A stretch of DNA of 64,000 bases from Candidatus Kuenenia stuttgartensis (GTDB lineage: Bacteria; Planctomycetota; Planctomycetia; Isosphaerales; Isosphaeraceae): the NCBI GenBank assembly GCA_945865635.1, contig CAMBEP010000017.1, forward strand, positions 21,727 through 85,726, read 5' to 3'. Within the stretch, counting starts at the first letter, position 1. Each line of letters begins with the position of its first letter. Shown piece by piece: positions 28,324-36,486 of this stretch. Below the pieces are notes generated by a model. That model did no database searches. It saw nothing but the letters and a program-made list of their open reading frames with translations, and had not been told where the DNA came from. The translations under genes were made by a program, and so were the position numbers.

Positions 28324-28794
28324 TCAATAATCACTGTCGCGTTTGCGGTCTCTGTCGCGGCCTCTATTGCCACCATAGCCGCGATCCGTGCGATCGCCAC
28401 GATCAGACCCAAAACCGCTTCCACCATAACTGCCTCGTTGAGGCCTTTCGCCGCCGCCCCCACCTCCGCCATAACCACTGCTTTCAGGCTTGTCACCACC
28501 ATATCCGTAACCGCCTCGATCAGGCCTGTCGCCACCACCACCAGCTTGTCTGGCACGGGCTTCATTTACGGTGAGTCGGCGGCCTTGATGGTCTTGGCCA
28601 TCAAGCTTCTCGATGGCGGCAAGGGCCTCGCCATCCAATTCCATCTCAACAAATCCGAATCCGCGGCTTCGGCCTGTTTCACGGTCGCTAAGTACCGATG
28701 CGGAGATGACTTTGCCATAGCCTTCAAAAAGAGACTGTAAGTCTTCTGAAGCCATTGTGTATGGCAGATTACCAACATAGAGACGCTTTGCCAT
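28324..28794 (-). CDS. Glycine-rich RNA-binding protein with one RRM domain
   Basis: A 156-residue protein with a single RNA-recognition motif at residues 1-80: RNP2 is RLYVGNL (4-10) and RNP1 is RGFGFVEM (44-51). The second half is a Gly/Arg/Asp/Tyr-rich tail with repeated RGG, GYGG and DRG units. Bacterial RRM proteins of this build, well known in cyanobacteria and found in planctomycetes, bind single-stranded RNA and are often cold-inducible. The tail resembles disordered RNA-binding tails of eukaryotic hnRNP-like proteins. It stands alone, with a 454-base AT-rich region upstream that may hold a long regulated leader. Confidence 0.9.
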   Translation of the reverse strand: MAKRLYVGNLPYTMASEDLQSLFEGYGKVISASVLSDRETGRSRGFGFVEMELDGEALAAIEKLDGQDHQGRRLTVNEARARQAGGGGDRPDRGGYGYGGDKPESSGYGGGGGGGERPQRGSYGGSGFGSDRGDRTDRGYGGNRGRDRDRKRDSDY

Positions 28795-29248
28795 CGAGTT
28801 TTACCCCAATCGAGGGGGCTCTCCACCTGTATCAACTGTTTGTAATGGAACCTGTATGAACGTATCTCTCAGCATCATTCAAATCAATTTGAACGGCGCC
28901 GATATGGATCAAGACCATACAGAACAGACCAACACTCATGATGAGGATGAAAGTTAGACGAATGTAGGAATTGGATGAGGAGTGGATGGGCAGATTCCCA
29001 GATATGCGCTAGCTTAGAGGATACTGATTACTGAATCAACAAAAAAATTTCAAGATGATCGCAATCCGCGATTTTTAACATCGAACCCAATCCCTTTTTA
29101 TGTCACTTTTAAAAGTCGATTTATGCGGTTTTCAAGTTTTATTGTTTGTCTTAAATGCTTGTATATTTAATGGTTGTCTATCGTATATGGGTTCGTTTCG
29201 CATGTTCGCTCAATAGGCATTTTGCATGTGTGCAAATGTTCTGGTTGA
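28795..29248. other. AT-rich gap upstream of the RRM protein gene
   Basis: No gene is visible in these 454 bases. The right half (29030-29200) is clearly AT-rich with several A and T runs. A small ATCGC-AATCC-GCGAT hairpin followed by TTTTT sits near 29060 on the plus strand. The promoter and 5' leader of the minus-strand RRM gene must lie here, but I cannot pick out a convincing pair of promoter boxes. Confidence 0.4.
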
Positions 29249-30610
29249 TCAAGGCAACGGTATGTTTTCAAAAATCCATTGGATTGGAATGGTTTTGAGA
29301 TCGCCTGGGATCTCGATGATCATGGCGTGGTCCTCGGGCTTGCCAGGGATATCGACAAACAGAAATTCGTATACTGTGCGGTTTGGGGCAGACCCTTGGC
29401 TTGATGAAAACCCACCATTTAAGGGAATTCTGGCAGAGTCGGGCTTTACAAGCGATACTTGGGGAGTCAGGTTGGCTTGCCGGTAGCTGTCTAGCTTTTC
29501 CGAACCGGCTGGGGCGGGTGATTTGACTTCTACGGTCACTTTCCAAACGGGTGGTTCGATTTCGAAGGCCATGAGACGTGCTGAAGCATCGCCTGAGGTC
29601 ACTTCCTGGCCTTGATCCTTAAGCTTTGGAATGGTCAGGGTCCGCTTTGCCATGGGTAAGGTTAATTCGGCAGCAACGACCAGTCTGGAGATTTTGCTGG
29701 CATCGCGCCCGGGTGCTGTGAGGTTCAGATTCAAGTCAACAATCGGATTCTCAGGGCGAATCGAAAGTTCCATGGATTCTCCAGCGGTCGAAGGTGGGAC
29801 TTTGCGACCTTTGTCGTCCATAGCGATTATTTGATCCGTTCGTAATTTGAGTACCAATGGGCGTAGTCGGGGTTCCCAGGCCAACTCCATCTGAAGGTTT
29901 GCAAGATGGGCCCCAGTGGCGAGGTCGCTCGTGGTCCCAATCCGATTCAACGAAATACGAAAGGCGTCCTTGTATTGGATGAACTTGGCATTGGGTGAAC
30001 TTAATCCAGACCCAAATTCGCCCGGCCTGGCTGGGTCGGCATTCGTGGAATTCAATAAGCCGATTGCATTTTCCGCCGTGTAAAAATTGAGCGATAAGCC
30101 CGCCTTGCGCGAAATTTCATCGAGAGCGGCAAAGAACCCAACAGACTTCAGGTTAAGCGAAAGGGTCGGGTTACCTGTTTCCTGACCATTTTGTTCACGC
30201 AGGTCAACCACTGTATTGCCGGACTGCTGCTGGAGGGATTTAAGGGCATCAGAAAGGCGGATCGAATCACCTTGGATCGTCACTATTGAGGCTTCGGGAT
30301 TGGTCTTTGGGCCTGCCTCCAAAGTCGTTCTGATCCGTTTCAGCCGAATGTCGCGATTGGCGGATTCCGGCTTGCCGGACGATTCTGGCAAGTGAGGTAA
30401 AATCTTTGTGCCGAGCTTGATTAGAGCATCCTCCGCTGATTTGGCTTGCTGATTGTCTAAGGCATCAAGCTTTTCGATGAGCTGGATAACCCGATCTTTT
30501 AAAGCATCCTGAGACATGGCTGTTGCGGGAGGGAAGGCAAGCCATGCACACATCAACAGAATGCCAGGATTAACGAGCTTTTGAATCGAAGCCAGAAGTC
30601 GGTTGATCAT
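29249..30610 (-). CDS. Secreted protein with a secretin N-domain-like segment, function unknown
   Basis: A 453-residue exported protein with a signal peptide (LVNPGILLMCAWLAFPPATAMS). After a helical region of about 60 residues comes TIQGDSIRLSDALKSLQQQSGNTVVDLREQ, then LSLNLKSVGFFAALDEISRKAGL. That is the pattern of the short STN/secretin N domain, in which a peptide loop is followed by an amphipathic helix. The rest is beta-rich without known motifs. I do not recognise the whole protein. A second protein with a similar segment lies at 36487. The aminopeptidase gene ends 84 bases upstream, in the same direction. Confidence 0.7.
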   Translation of the reverse strand: MINRLLASIQKLVNPGILLMCAWLAFPPATAMSQDALKDRVIQLIEKLDALDNQQAKSAEDALIKLGTKILPHLPESSGKPESANRDIRLKRIRTTLEAGPKTNPEASIVTIQGDSIRLSDALKSLQQQSGNTVVDLREQNGQETGNPTLSLNLKSVGFFAALDEISRKAGLSLNFYTAENAIGLLNSTNADPARPGEFGSGLSSPNAKFIQYKDAFRISLNRIGTTSDLATGAHLANLQMELAWEPRLRPLVLKLRTDQIIAMDDKGRKVPPSTAGESMELSIRPENPIVDLNLNLTAPGRDASKISRLVVAAELTLPMAKRTLTIPKLKDQGQEVTSGDASARLMAFEIEPPVWKVTVEVKSPAPAGSEKLDSYRQANLTPQVSLVKPDSARIPLNGGFSSSQGSAPNRTVYEFLFVDIPGKPEDHAMIIEIPGDLKTIPIQWIFENIPLP

Positions 30611-30694
30611 TGGAAATCTCTCTGAAGCTGGCTTGAAAAGGGGTTCAGAAAACGAACAGTCGAATTGGCACAGAATCGTAAAGCCGGGTTTGGC

Positions 30695-31777
30695 TCAATC
30701 CAGGACCCACTCTCCATTGTGACAGAGAACTTTGTTATCGGCTAGGATTTTTCCGCCTGCACGCATATCAATGATAAAATCCCAGTGTAGACCGGATTGG
30801 TTTGTTCCGCCCGTTTCTGGATAGCTCGAACCCAAGGCCACGTGAGCCGTTCCGCCAATCTTTTCGTCGTAAAGGATGGATCCGCTGAAACGGTCAATTC
30901 CCTCGTTGAGCCCGATACCCAGTTCTCCTACGAAGGCGGCACCTTCGTCCATTGCAATCATTGCACGAAGATAATCCTGACCAGTTTTCGCCTTGGCTTC
31001 AATGACTTTTCCTTTCTCGAAAATCATGGTGATTCCTTCGAGCAGGTGGCCATCGCGCAGGACGGGCTGGGAGCAAGTCAATTTGCCCGTTGCAGATGTT
31101 TCTACAGGGCCAGTAAATATTTCGCCTGACGGCATATTGCGGCGGCCATCGGAATTGATCCAGAATCTTCCACTTACGTCAAAAGTGAGATCCGTGCCTT
31201 TGGATTGAAGCTTTACAGAGCTGGCCGTCTTGATGAGGTCGATGACACGCGATTGCCTTACTCCGAGCTCTTTCCAGGCGGCCACAGGGTCGGCTTGGTC
31301 GAGAAACATGGCAGAGCAGACAAACGCTTCGTACTCGTCCAGATTCATTCCGGCGAGTTCCGCATAAGTCGCAGTAGGGTATTGGGTAAGAACCCATTTC
31401 TTTCGACTTGAAAGCCTCCTGAGCGGCTCTCGTGCTTTGTCGAAAAGTGCTTGTTTTTTGGGGTCTGCTGTTTGCTTGATGCTGGTCTCGGCGAGTATTC
31501 GGATCCGGGCGTCAATCGAGCCTGCCTCTGCATAACTGGCGGTAGGTACGGCCAGGATTTGGTCGTTAGTACCGTGATTGATCAAATATTCGGTCAGGCC
31601 GGGTATTTCCAGACGAACGATGGGAATGCATTGTTTGCGGATAACTGCTTGTGCCACTGCATTTACGAGTGGTTCAGCGATGGTTTCAGCCGAGATAAGG
31701 ACAGTCTCACCAGGCTGTAGAGCCAAGCAATAATCGGTCAGCAGATCGGCCCATCTTCGGAGCAATTCGGCTTGCAT
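30695..31777 (-). CDS. M29 family aminopeptidase (AmpS/AmpT-like)
   Basis: A 360-residue cytoplasmic metallopeptidase. I prefer the ATG at 31777, where the family homology begins (LLRRWADLLTDYCLALQPGETVLISAE); an in-frame ATG at 31828 would add 17 residues. The two-metal site residues are visible in order: GKVIEAKA, VGELGIGLN, ILYDEKIGGTAHVALGSSY, and LHWDFIID. M29 enzymes remove N-terminal residues of peptides with two Co2+ or Zn2+ ions. The gene starts close to the divergent ABC permease gene, so the two share an upstream region of under 200 bases. Confidence 0.9.
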   Translation of the reverse strand: MQAELLRRWADLLTDYCLALQPGETVLISAETIAEPLVNAVAQAVIRKQCIPIVRLEIPGLTEYLINHGTNDQILAVPTASYAEAGSIDARIRILAETSIKQTADPKKQALFDKAREPLRRLSSRKKWVLTQYPTATYAELAGMNLDEYEAFVCSAMFLDQADPVAAWKELGVRQSRVIDLIKTASSVKLQSKGTDLTFDVSGRFWINSDGRRNMPSGEIFTGPVETSATGKLTCSQPVLRDGHLLEGITMIFEKGKVIEAKAKTGQDYLRAMIAMDEGAAFVGELGIGLNEGIDRFSGSILYDEKIGGTAHVALGSSYPETGGTNQSGLHWDFIIDMRAGGKILADNKVLCHNGEWVLD

Positions 31778-31961
31778 TCGTTCTGTTCCCGCTTTGATCG
31801 AGTTTCCGTAGGCAAATGAAGAACGCATATCGGTATGATCGTTTTTTGTGTTGGCCTACGTTATTCTATGCAGAGCCATAAGCTTGGTACAATCGGTTTC
31901 TACCGTGCAACCGTGCAGTTTTTCGGACTCAATCGACTTGAAGGAAGCAGTGATCCCGATC

Positions 31962-33671
31962 ATGGATTCCCGCTCGACAATCACCGAATCCACCGGGCCG
32001 TCTTTGGCAAGTGCACTTCGATATGCCATACAAGCATTGTTTTTGCTGATAATTGTTGTGCCAGTTGTGGTTGCATCGATTTACGTGACGAGAATTGGGG
32101 AATTGGGAGGCAGGGCAGGGCTGCTTTTGCCCGCCCTGCTTTTAGCCGGCGATCTGGAACGAAAGCTCTTATGGCTTGGGTTTTGTGGAGTTGGCTGCGC
32201 TTTATTGATTGCCATGATTGTTGGTCTCTTGATTGGGTTCATTGGCTTGAGTCAGCGCACAAAAATCGGACGGTTTACAGCTTGGATTGCAATCCTGCCG
32301 AGCCATGGTCCAGTGTGGGTTTTGCCTTTGATCTGGGCCATCTCTCTGGATGAGATTCTGGGTTTCGAATTTGCTTCAAATTGGATTGTTCCAGCCTGGG
32401 TATGGTGGACGGGTTGGTGGGGGGCAACGCGCATTGCATGCGTGGTAAAGCGGGAAGCAGTCAAAGCAAGTCAAGACGAATGGGAGTCAGCCCGACTATT
32501 GGGAGCAAGCTTATGGACAGCCTTTCGGCTTGTCATCAAGCCACGAATCCAAAATAAAGTGAGTAAAGAACTTCAACTGGTTGCGGCTGTGTGCTTGTTT
32601 GACCCGACACCGGTCTTGATCTGGGGTGAGGCGAATTGGCCAATCTCTAGAATGGTACAGTCTTTATTGCAACAGAATGGATTGGGAGTTTCGCTGGCAG
32701 CCACATGGGCCATGTTCATGGCATTATTGTTGGCGGCTTGGATCGGTTTAATTTATCTATTGACTGGGGATAGGCTTAAGAACGAGAGTTTGGTTGATCC
32801 AGTTTCAAGCGGTGGATTTCGTCCAATAAGATTCGCGATACCATTTTCGCCGTTGATTCTGATCGCAATCTGGCCTCTAGGCCTGATGGCAGTAACGATT
32901 GGCGTGGTTATGAAACCCGAGATGTTTTCAGTAGAGTTCCTGGGAGTAATGCTTTATGAGAGTCATCGCTCGACCCTGGCACAGATGGCTTGGCTTGGTG
33001 GTGTTTTTGGGGCCGCAATAATGGCCGTGGTGACAAAATTGCTAGTGCGGCAATCGGGGTTCCCCGTGACCATCAACAAAACCGTATGTAACCTATGTGG
33101 CTGGTGGCCGTTGAGTTTTGCGGTCTGTGCGTTGGTGGTTCTGGAGCAATTTGTACAAAGCCCTGCGAGCAATTGGTTTTCAGTCATTCTAAGGCAGCCT
33201 CTGGTGGCGATTTTGGTGTGGGTGCTGATTATGTTGGTGTATTCTCTGGCCGGAGTGAGCCAGATCACGAACGAGGGGCAATCCAAGCAAGAATCTGAGA
33301 GTGAAACCGCATCGTTCGAGGCGGCTTTGATTTATGGAGCCTCCGTATGGAAGGCTCGCAAGTTGGCACGTAGACCGGGATCGCGATCAAAGGACTGGGT
33401 CTGGATGGCGGCTTTGTTCAATGCGTTCTGGTGGGTTTGGGCGTCACCGGTTTGGGCGATTTTAGGGCTGATAAGCCAATCGCCATGGCCGATGTGGGGT
33501 GGGATTCTAGTCCGGTCAACGAACATCACGCTGGAAAAGCAAATCGGTTTATGGCTGATGACGGTCTTGCCTGCGGTGGTGGTGACCCATTTGGTTGGTA
33601 TAATATCAATGAAAAGTCGGGCGGATGAAACGTTGGAAACGATTCCTAGGGAATTGGTTAGCAAGAATTGA
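31962..33671 (+). CDS. ABC transporter permease, two fused MetI-like halves (FbpB-like)
   Basis: A 569-residue inner-membrane protein with about twelve hydrophobic segments in two similar halves. The first half has an EAA-type coupling loop at about residues 172-196 (EWESARLLGASLWTAFRLVI, the E-A-x3-G pattern that docks to the ATPase). The second half has a degenerate copy (SFEAALIYGASVWKARKLA). Fused two-domain permeases of this kind belong to iron(III)/thiamine-type importers (FbpB, ThiP). Starts at the GTG at 31950 or the ATG at 31962 are both possible, with AAGGAAG just upstream. No ATPase or binding-protein gene is adjacent. The likely partners are at 50739 and 51892. Confidence 0.72.
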   Translation: MDSRSTITESTGPSLASALRYAIQALFLLIIVVPVVVASIYVTRIGELGGRAGLLLPALLLAGDLERKLLWLGFCGVGCALLIAMIVGLLIGFIGLSQRTKIGRFTAWIAILPSHGPVWVLPLIWAISLDEILGFEFASNWIVPAWVWWTGWWGATRIACVVKREAVKASQDEWESARLLGASLWTAFRLVIKPRIQNKVSKELQLVAAVCLFDPTPVLIWGEANWPISRMVQSLLQQNGLGVSLAATWAMFMALLLAAWIGLIYLLTGDRLKNESLVDPVSSGGFRPIRFAIPFSPLILIAIWPLGLMAVTIGVVMKPEMFSVEFLGVMLYESHRSTLAQMAWLGGVFGAAIMAVVTKLLVRQSGFPVTINKTVCNLCGWWPLSFAVCALVVLEQFVQSPASNWFSVILRQPLVAILVWVLIMLVYSLAGVSQITNEGQSKQESESETASFEAALIYGASVWKARKLARRPGSRSKDWVWMAALFNAFWWVWASPVWAILGLISQSPWPMWGGILVRSTNITLEKQIGLWLMTVLPAVVVTHLVGIISMKSRADETLETIPRELVSKN

Positions 33672-33809
33672 TACAAGGCCTACTAAAGGAATCCGAAGCT
33701 TTTTTACTGAAACTTTGGGAGGAATTGGGTAGTATCAAGTTTTAAATGGGCTTAAGGCCCGCATTCCTGTGAACTTGAAGATACCCTGGTTAGAGAGACA
33801 TTGCGCGCC

Positions 33810-34952
33810 ATGATTGATCGCTCACCCGCTCGCTTGGTTTTGGAAAATGGAACGGTATTTCGTGGATTCGGCTTTGGTGCGGATCGAGAATCCCTTGGTG
33901 AAGTGGTGTTCAATACGAGCATGACAGGTTATCAGGAGATTTTGACGGACCCCTCTTATCATGGTCAGATCGTAGTGATGACCTACCCTGAGATTGGGAA
34001 CTACGGAATTAATACTGAGGATATGGAGAGTGCTCGGCCTTGGGTTCGTGGTTTTGTGGTGCGGTCGTTGGCGAATCGGTCGAGCAATTACCGGTCGAAT
34101 GAAGAGCTTACGGATTATCTCAAAAGGCTTGATATACCTGGGATTTACGGAATTGATACACGCAAGCTGGTACGCCTGATACGAAGTTTGGGTGCCATGA
34201 AGGGGCTTATCTCGAGTGGTACAGACCTAAGCGACGAGGCCTTGATTGATCGTGCCAAGTCGGGCCCAAGCATGTTGGGGATGGACATGACCCGTGATGT
34301 CATGACTACCTCTGCACAGAGTTGGAGTGTTCCGCTGTATGGTTCAACCAATTTGAATGCAGAGAATTCGCCCCATGTCGTGGCCATGGATTTTGGAATG
34401 AAGTGGAATATTCCCAGGCACTTGGTCTCACAAGGCTGTCGTGTTACGGTGGTTCCAGGCAACTTCAGCGCCGACCAGATTCTTGATCTCAAACCCGATG
34501 GGATCTTTGTTTCCAATGGACCCGGAGACCCGGAACCGCTTGTTGGGGCCGTCGCTTGCCTGTCGAGCCTAATCACCCGGGCCGCCGAGAAAAACGGTAC
34601 GCCAATCTTTGGTATCTGTCTTGGGCACCAGCTTTTAGGGCAGGCGCTCGGTGGCCGGACATATAAGTTGAAGTTTGGTCATCGTGGAGCGAATCACCCG
34701 GTTCAGGATCGGCGCACAGAGAAGGTGGAAATCACGACCCAGAATCATGGATTTGCAGTTGATCCATCAAGTTTACCTGACCATGTGGTCGTAACGCATG
34801 TAAATCTGAACGATCAGACAGTCGAAGGCATTCGTCATAAAAGGCTGCCTGTCTTCTGCGTGCAATACCACCCGGAAGCTTCGGCTGGGCCTCATGATTC
34901 GTCTTACCTGTTTGATGAATTCAAGGCTGAAATTGAGCGCAACCGTATTTGA
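33810..34952 (+). CDS. carA: Carbamoyl-phosphate synthase small subunit
   Basis: A 380-residue glutaminase subunit of carbamoyl-phosphate synthase, which feeds ammonia to CarB for arginine and pyrimidine synthesis. The N-terminal domain is typical (LVLENGTVFRGFGFG, VFNTSMTGYQEILTDPSYHGQIV). The class I amidotransferase triad is complete: Cys270 in FGICLGHQ, and His354 and Glu356 in QYHPEA, close to E. coli numbering 269/353/355. I use the ATG at 33810 rather than a TTG three codons upstream. carB is not next to it, since a hairpin terminator follows and the next gene is convergent. Confidence 0.97.
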   Translation: MIDRSPARLVLENGTVFRGFGFGADRESLGEVVFNTSMTGYQEILTDPSYHGQIVVMTYPEIGNYGINTEDMESARPWVRGFVVRSLANRSSNYRSNEELTDYLKRLDIPGIYGIDTRKLVRLIRSLGAMKGLISSGTDLSDEALIDRAKSGPSMLGMDMTRDVMTTSAQSWSVPLYGSTNLNAENSPHVVAMDFGMKWNIPRHLVSQGCRVTVVPGNFSADQILDLKPDGIFVSNGPGDPEPLVGAVACLSSLITRAAEKNGTPIFGICLGHQLLGQALGGRTYKLKFGHRGANHPVQDRRTEKVEITTQNHGFAVDPSSLPDHVVVTHVNLNDQTVEGIRHKRLPVFCVQYHPEASAGPHDSSYLFDEFKAEIERNRI

Positions 34953-34998
34953 AATAGAAGGTTGTGGTCTTGAAGAGTTGTTTCGATGCGTAAATTCG

Positions 34999-35029
34999 AG
35001 TGGGCCTCAAGTTTTGATTGAAGCCCACT
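34999..35029. terminator. Hairpin terminator between convergent genes
   Basis: AGTGGGCCTCAA (34999-35010) pairs with TTGAAGCCCACT (35018-35029) with one mismatch around a 7-base loop. It lies between the stop of carA and the stop of the minus-strand gene at 35042 and could end transcription from both sides. T-runs are weak on either strand. Confidence 0.6.
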
Positions 35030-35041
35030 AAGAATTTGGTT

Positions 35042-36439
35042 TTACGGGTTTTTCGGGTTGGTCAAGTCGATCGCCTTGGTCGACTTTGGCTCGTAATCCG
35101 GAATGACGATGGCTTTGGATCGATCCTTCGTCGGTTGGGCACTTCGGCTGGCACCAGATCCAAGAGCCTCTTTGGTTTTTGGTTCAGGCTGGCTACCAGA
35201 TCTGCTTTTTGCCATCGATTTTGGTAACGGAGGCATTGCCTGTGGTGCCAGAAAGGGAAGGACTTCCGTTCTTCTGCCGCCGGTCATTTCAATTGAGATG
35301 GGCGAGATCGGGTTTTGATCAAGATTTACTGTAAATGTCTGTCGTTTTTCCTTGCCAGAACCGAGCTGCATGACGATTTCTAGCTCTGCCGAGCGGACCT
35401 TCTTTTTGGGATCTTCTGGTGAGTTGTAGATCGAGTTGAGGCGGATTTTGTATGTCCCATCAAAAGCTCGGGGGCAAAGATAGACCTCCTCGGTGTTTTG
35501 ATCAAGTTTGGTACCGCGTCCGTTGTTGATGAGCGATCCACCAAAGACGGTTCTTGGGTGATCGTAGTCGGCTTTGGCACCCAAAGGTTCCTCAACGATC
35601 ATGTCCAGGTCGGCGATACCTTTCCATTTCAGCTTGATGGAGAGGTCAATGACGCTTGATTCCGCAAGTCTTGCGAGCAGGACCTTAGCTTCATCCGAAC
35701 GATCATCCGCTCTAAGGGTTTTCGAGAGATTTTGACAGCGAAGTCGCATCTCACTCCGGATGGCGGCATCTCGGCCACCCCAGCCAATGGAGAGGATGGA
35801 TTCAGCCACTTCGGCCATTCTGCCAGGGTTTTGAGTTCGTTCAGCCAGGAGCATGTTCATGAGATAGGGTTCGATTCTGTGCGGAACACGCTTTTGAAGA
35901 CGTTCGAGAATCTCTCCCAAGTTGGCTTTATAGCCGTCAATGCCAACGGGATCGAGCCAGTTTCTAAGCAACAGGATGTCGGCCACCTGAAAGAGGTCGT
36001 TGGGATTTTCAGACTGGCGGGCCAGGTGGGCGGCAAACCCGACAAGCGATTTGGCTTCTTCCATGTCGCCTTTGTTGATATCGATTGCGATGACCAGAGT
36101 GTCATACATCCAGACTTCTGCAAGGTCTGAATGATGGCGGAGATAGCCTCTCAGGATACCTTCAATGTCCCGAAACTTTTTATCGACGCGTAATATGGAG
36201 ACCAAGGCCAAAACATCTTCTGGATCGTCATTGGCCTTCGGGTCGGCATAAAATTTGTCCCAAAAAGCAATTGAGTCTGTTTTTGACTTGCTGATCTGGG
36301 ACTTGGCCGATGCGGTGTTGGTGTTTCGTGCAGCGGCTTCCTGTTTGCGTTTGTCGCGATCGGTTGCCGTTCCATTGGGCCGGGGCAAGCTCCCAGAACG
36401 ACCAGAACCAAGCCCTTGTTGTGGAGGGGCTTGGTTCAT
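35042..36439 (-). CDS. TPR-like protein with a DUF2135/YfaP-like C-terminal domain
   Basis: A 465-residue protein without a clear signal peptide: the first 60 residues are charged and low in complexity (Gln, Arg, Lys, Asn). Residues about 60-230 are helical with TPR-like periodicity. Residues about 250-370 contain KLKWKGIADLDMIVEEPLGAK, an NNGRGTKLDQ segment and EEVYLCPRAFDGTYKIRLNSIYN, which match the DUF2135/YfaP pattern (DxDxxVxEPxG, then GxYxVxxN). The tail is Pro/Ser/Lys-rich. Related DUF2135 domains often sit in planctomycete proteins of unknown role. It lies downstream of the gene at 36487 on the same strand, separated by 47 bases, so the two are probably co-transcribed. Confidence 0.65.
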   Translation of the reverse strand: MNQAPPQQGLGSGRSGSLPRPNGTATDRDKRKQEAAARNTNTASAKSQISKSKTDSIAFWDKFYADPKANDDPEDVLALVSILRVDKKFRDIEGILRGYLRHHSDLAEVWMYDTLVIAIDINKGDMEEAKSLVGFAAHLARQSENPNDLFQVADILLLRNWLDPVGIDGYKANLGEILERLQKRVPHRIEPYLMNMLLAERTQNPGRMAEVAESILSIGWGGRDAAIRSEMRLRCQNLSKTLRADDRSDEAKVLLARLAESSVIDLSIKLKWKGIADLDMIVEEPLGAKADYDHPRTVFGGSLINNGRGTKLDQNTEEVYLCPRAFDGTYKIRLNSIYNSPEDPKKKVRSAELEIVMQLGSGKEKRQTFTVNLDQNPISPISIEMTGGRRTEVLPFLAPQAMPPLPKSMAKSRSGSQPEPKTKEALGSGASRSAQPTKDRSKAIVIPDYEPKSTKAIDLTNPKNP

Positions 36440-36486
36440 GGGGTTTGTAGAGGATTTATAGCTTGGGCTGTTTGAAAGGCCCTTAG

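Noticed and set aside
28324..28800. RRM protein as evidence of eukaryotic DNA
   Set aside because: Single-RRM glycine-rich proteins are known in cyanobacteria and planctomycetes, and all neighbours are bacterial without introns.
31835..32353. A 172-residue frame overlapping the permease gene
   Set aside because: It is a shadow in another frame of the permease, which has clear membrane helices and an EAA loop.
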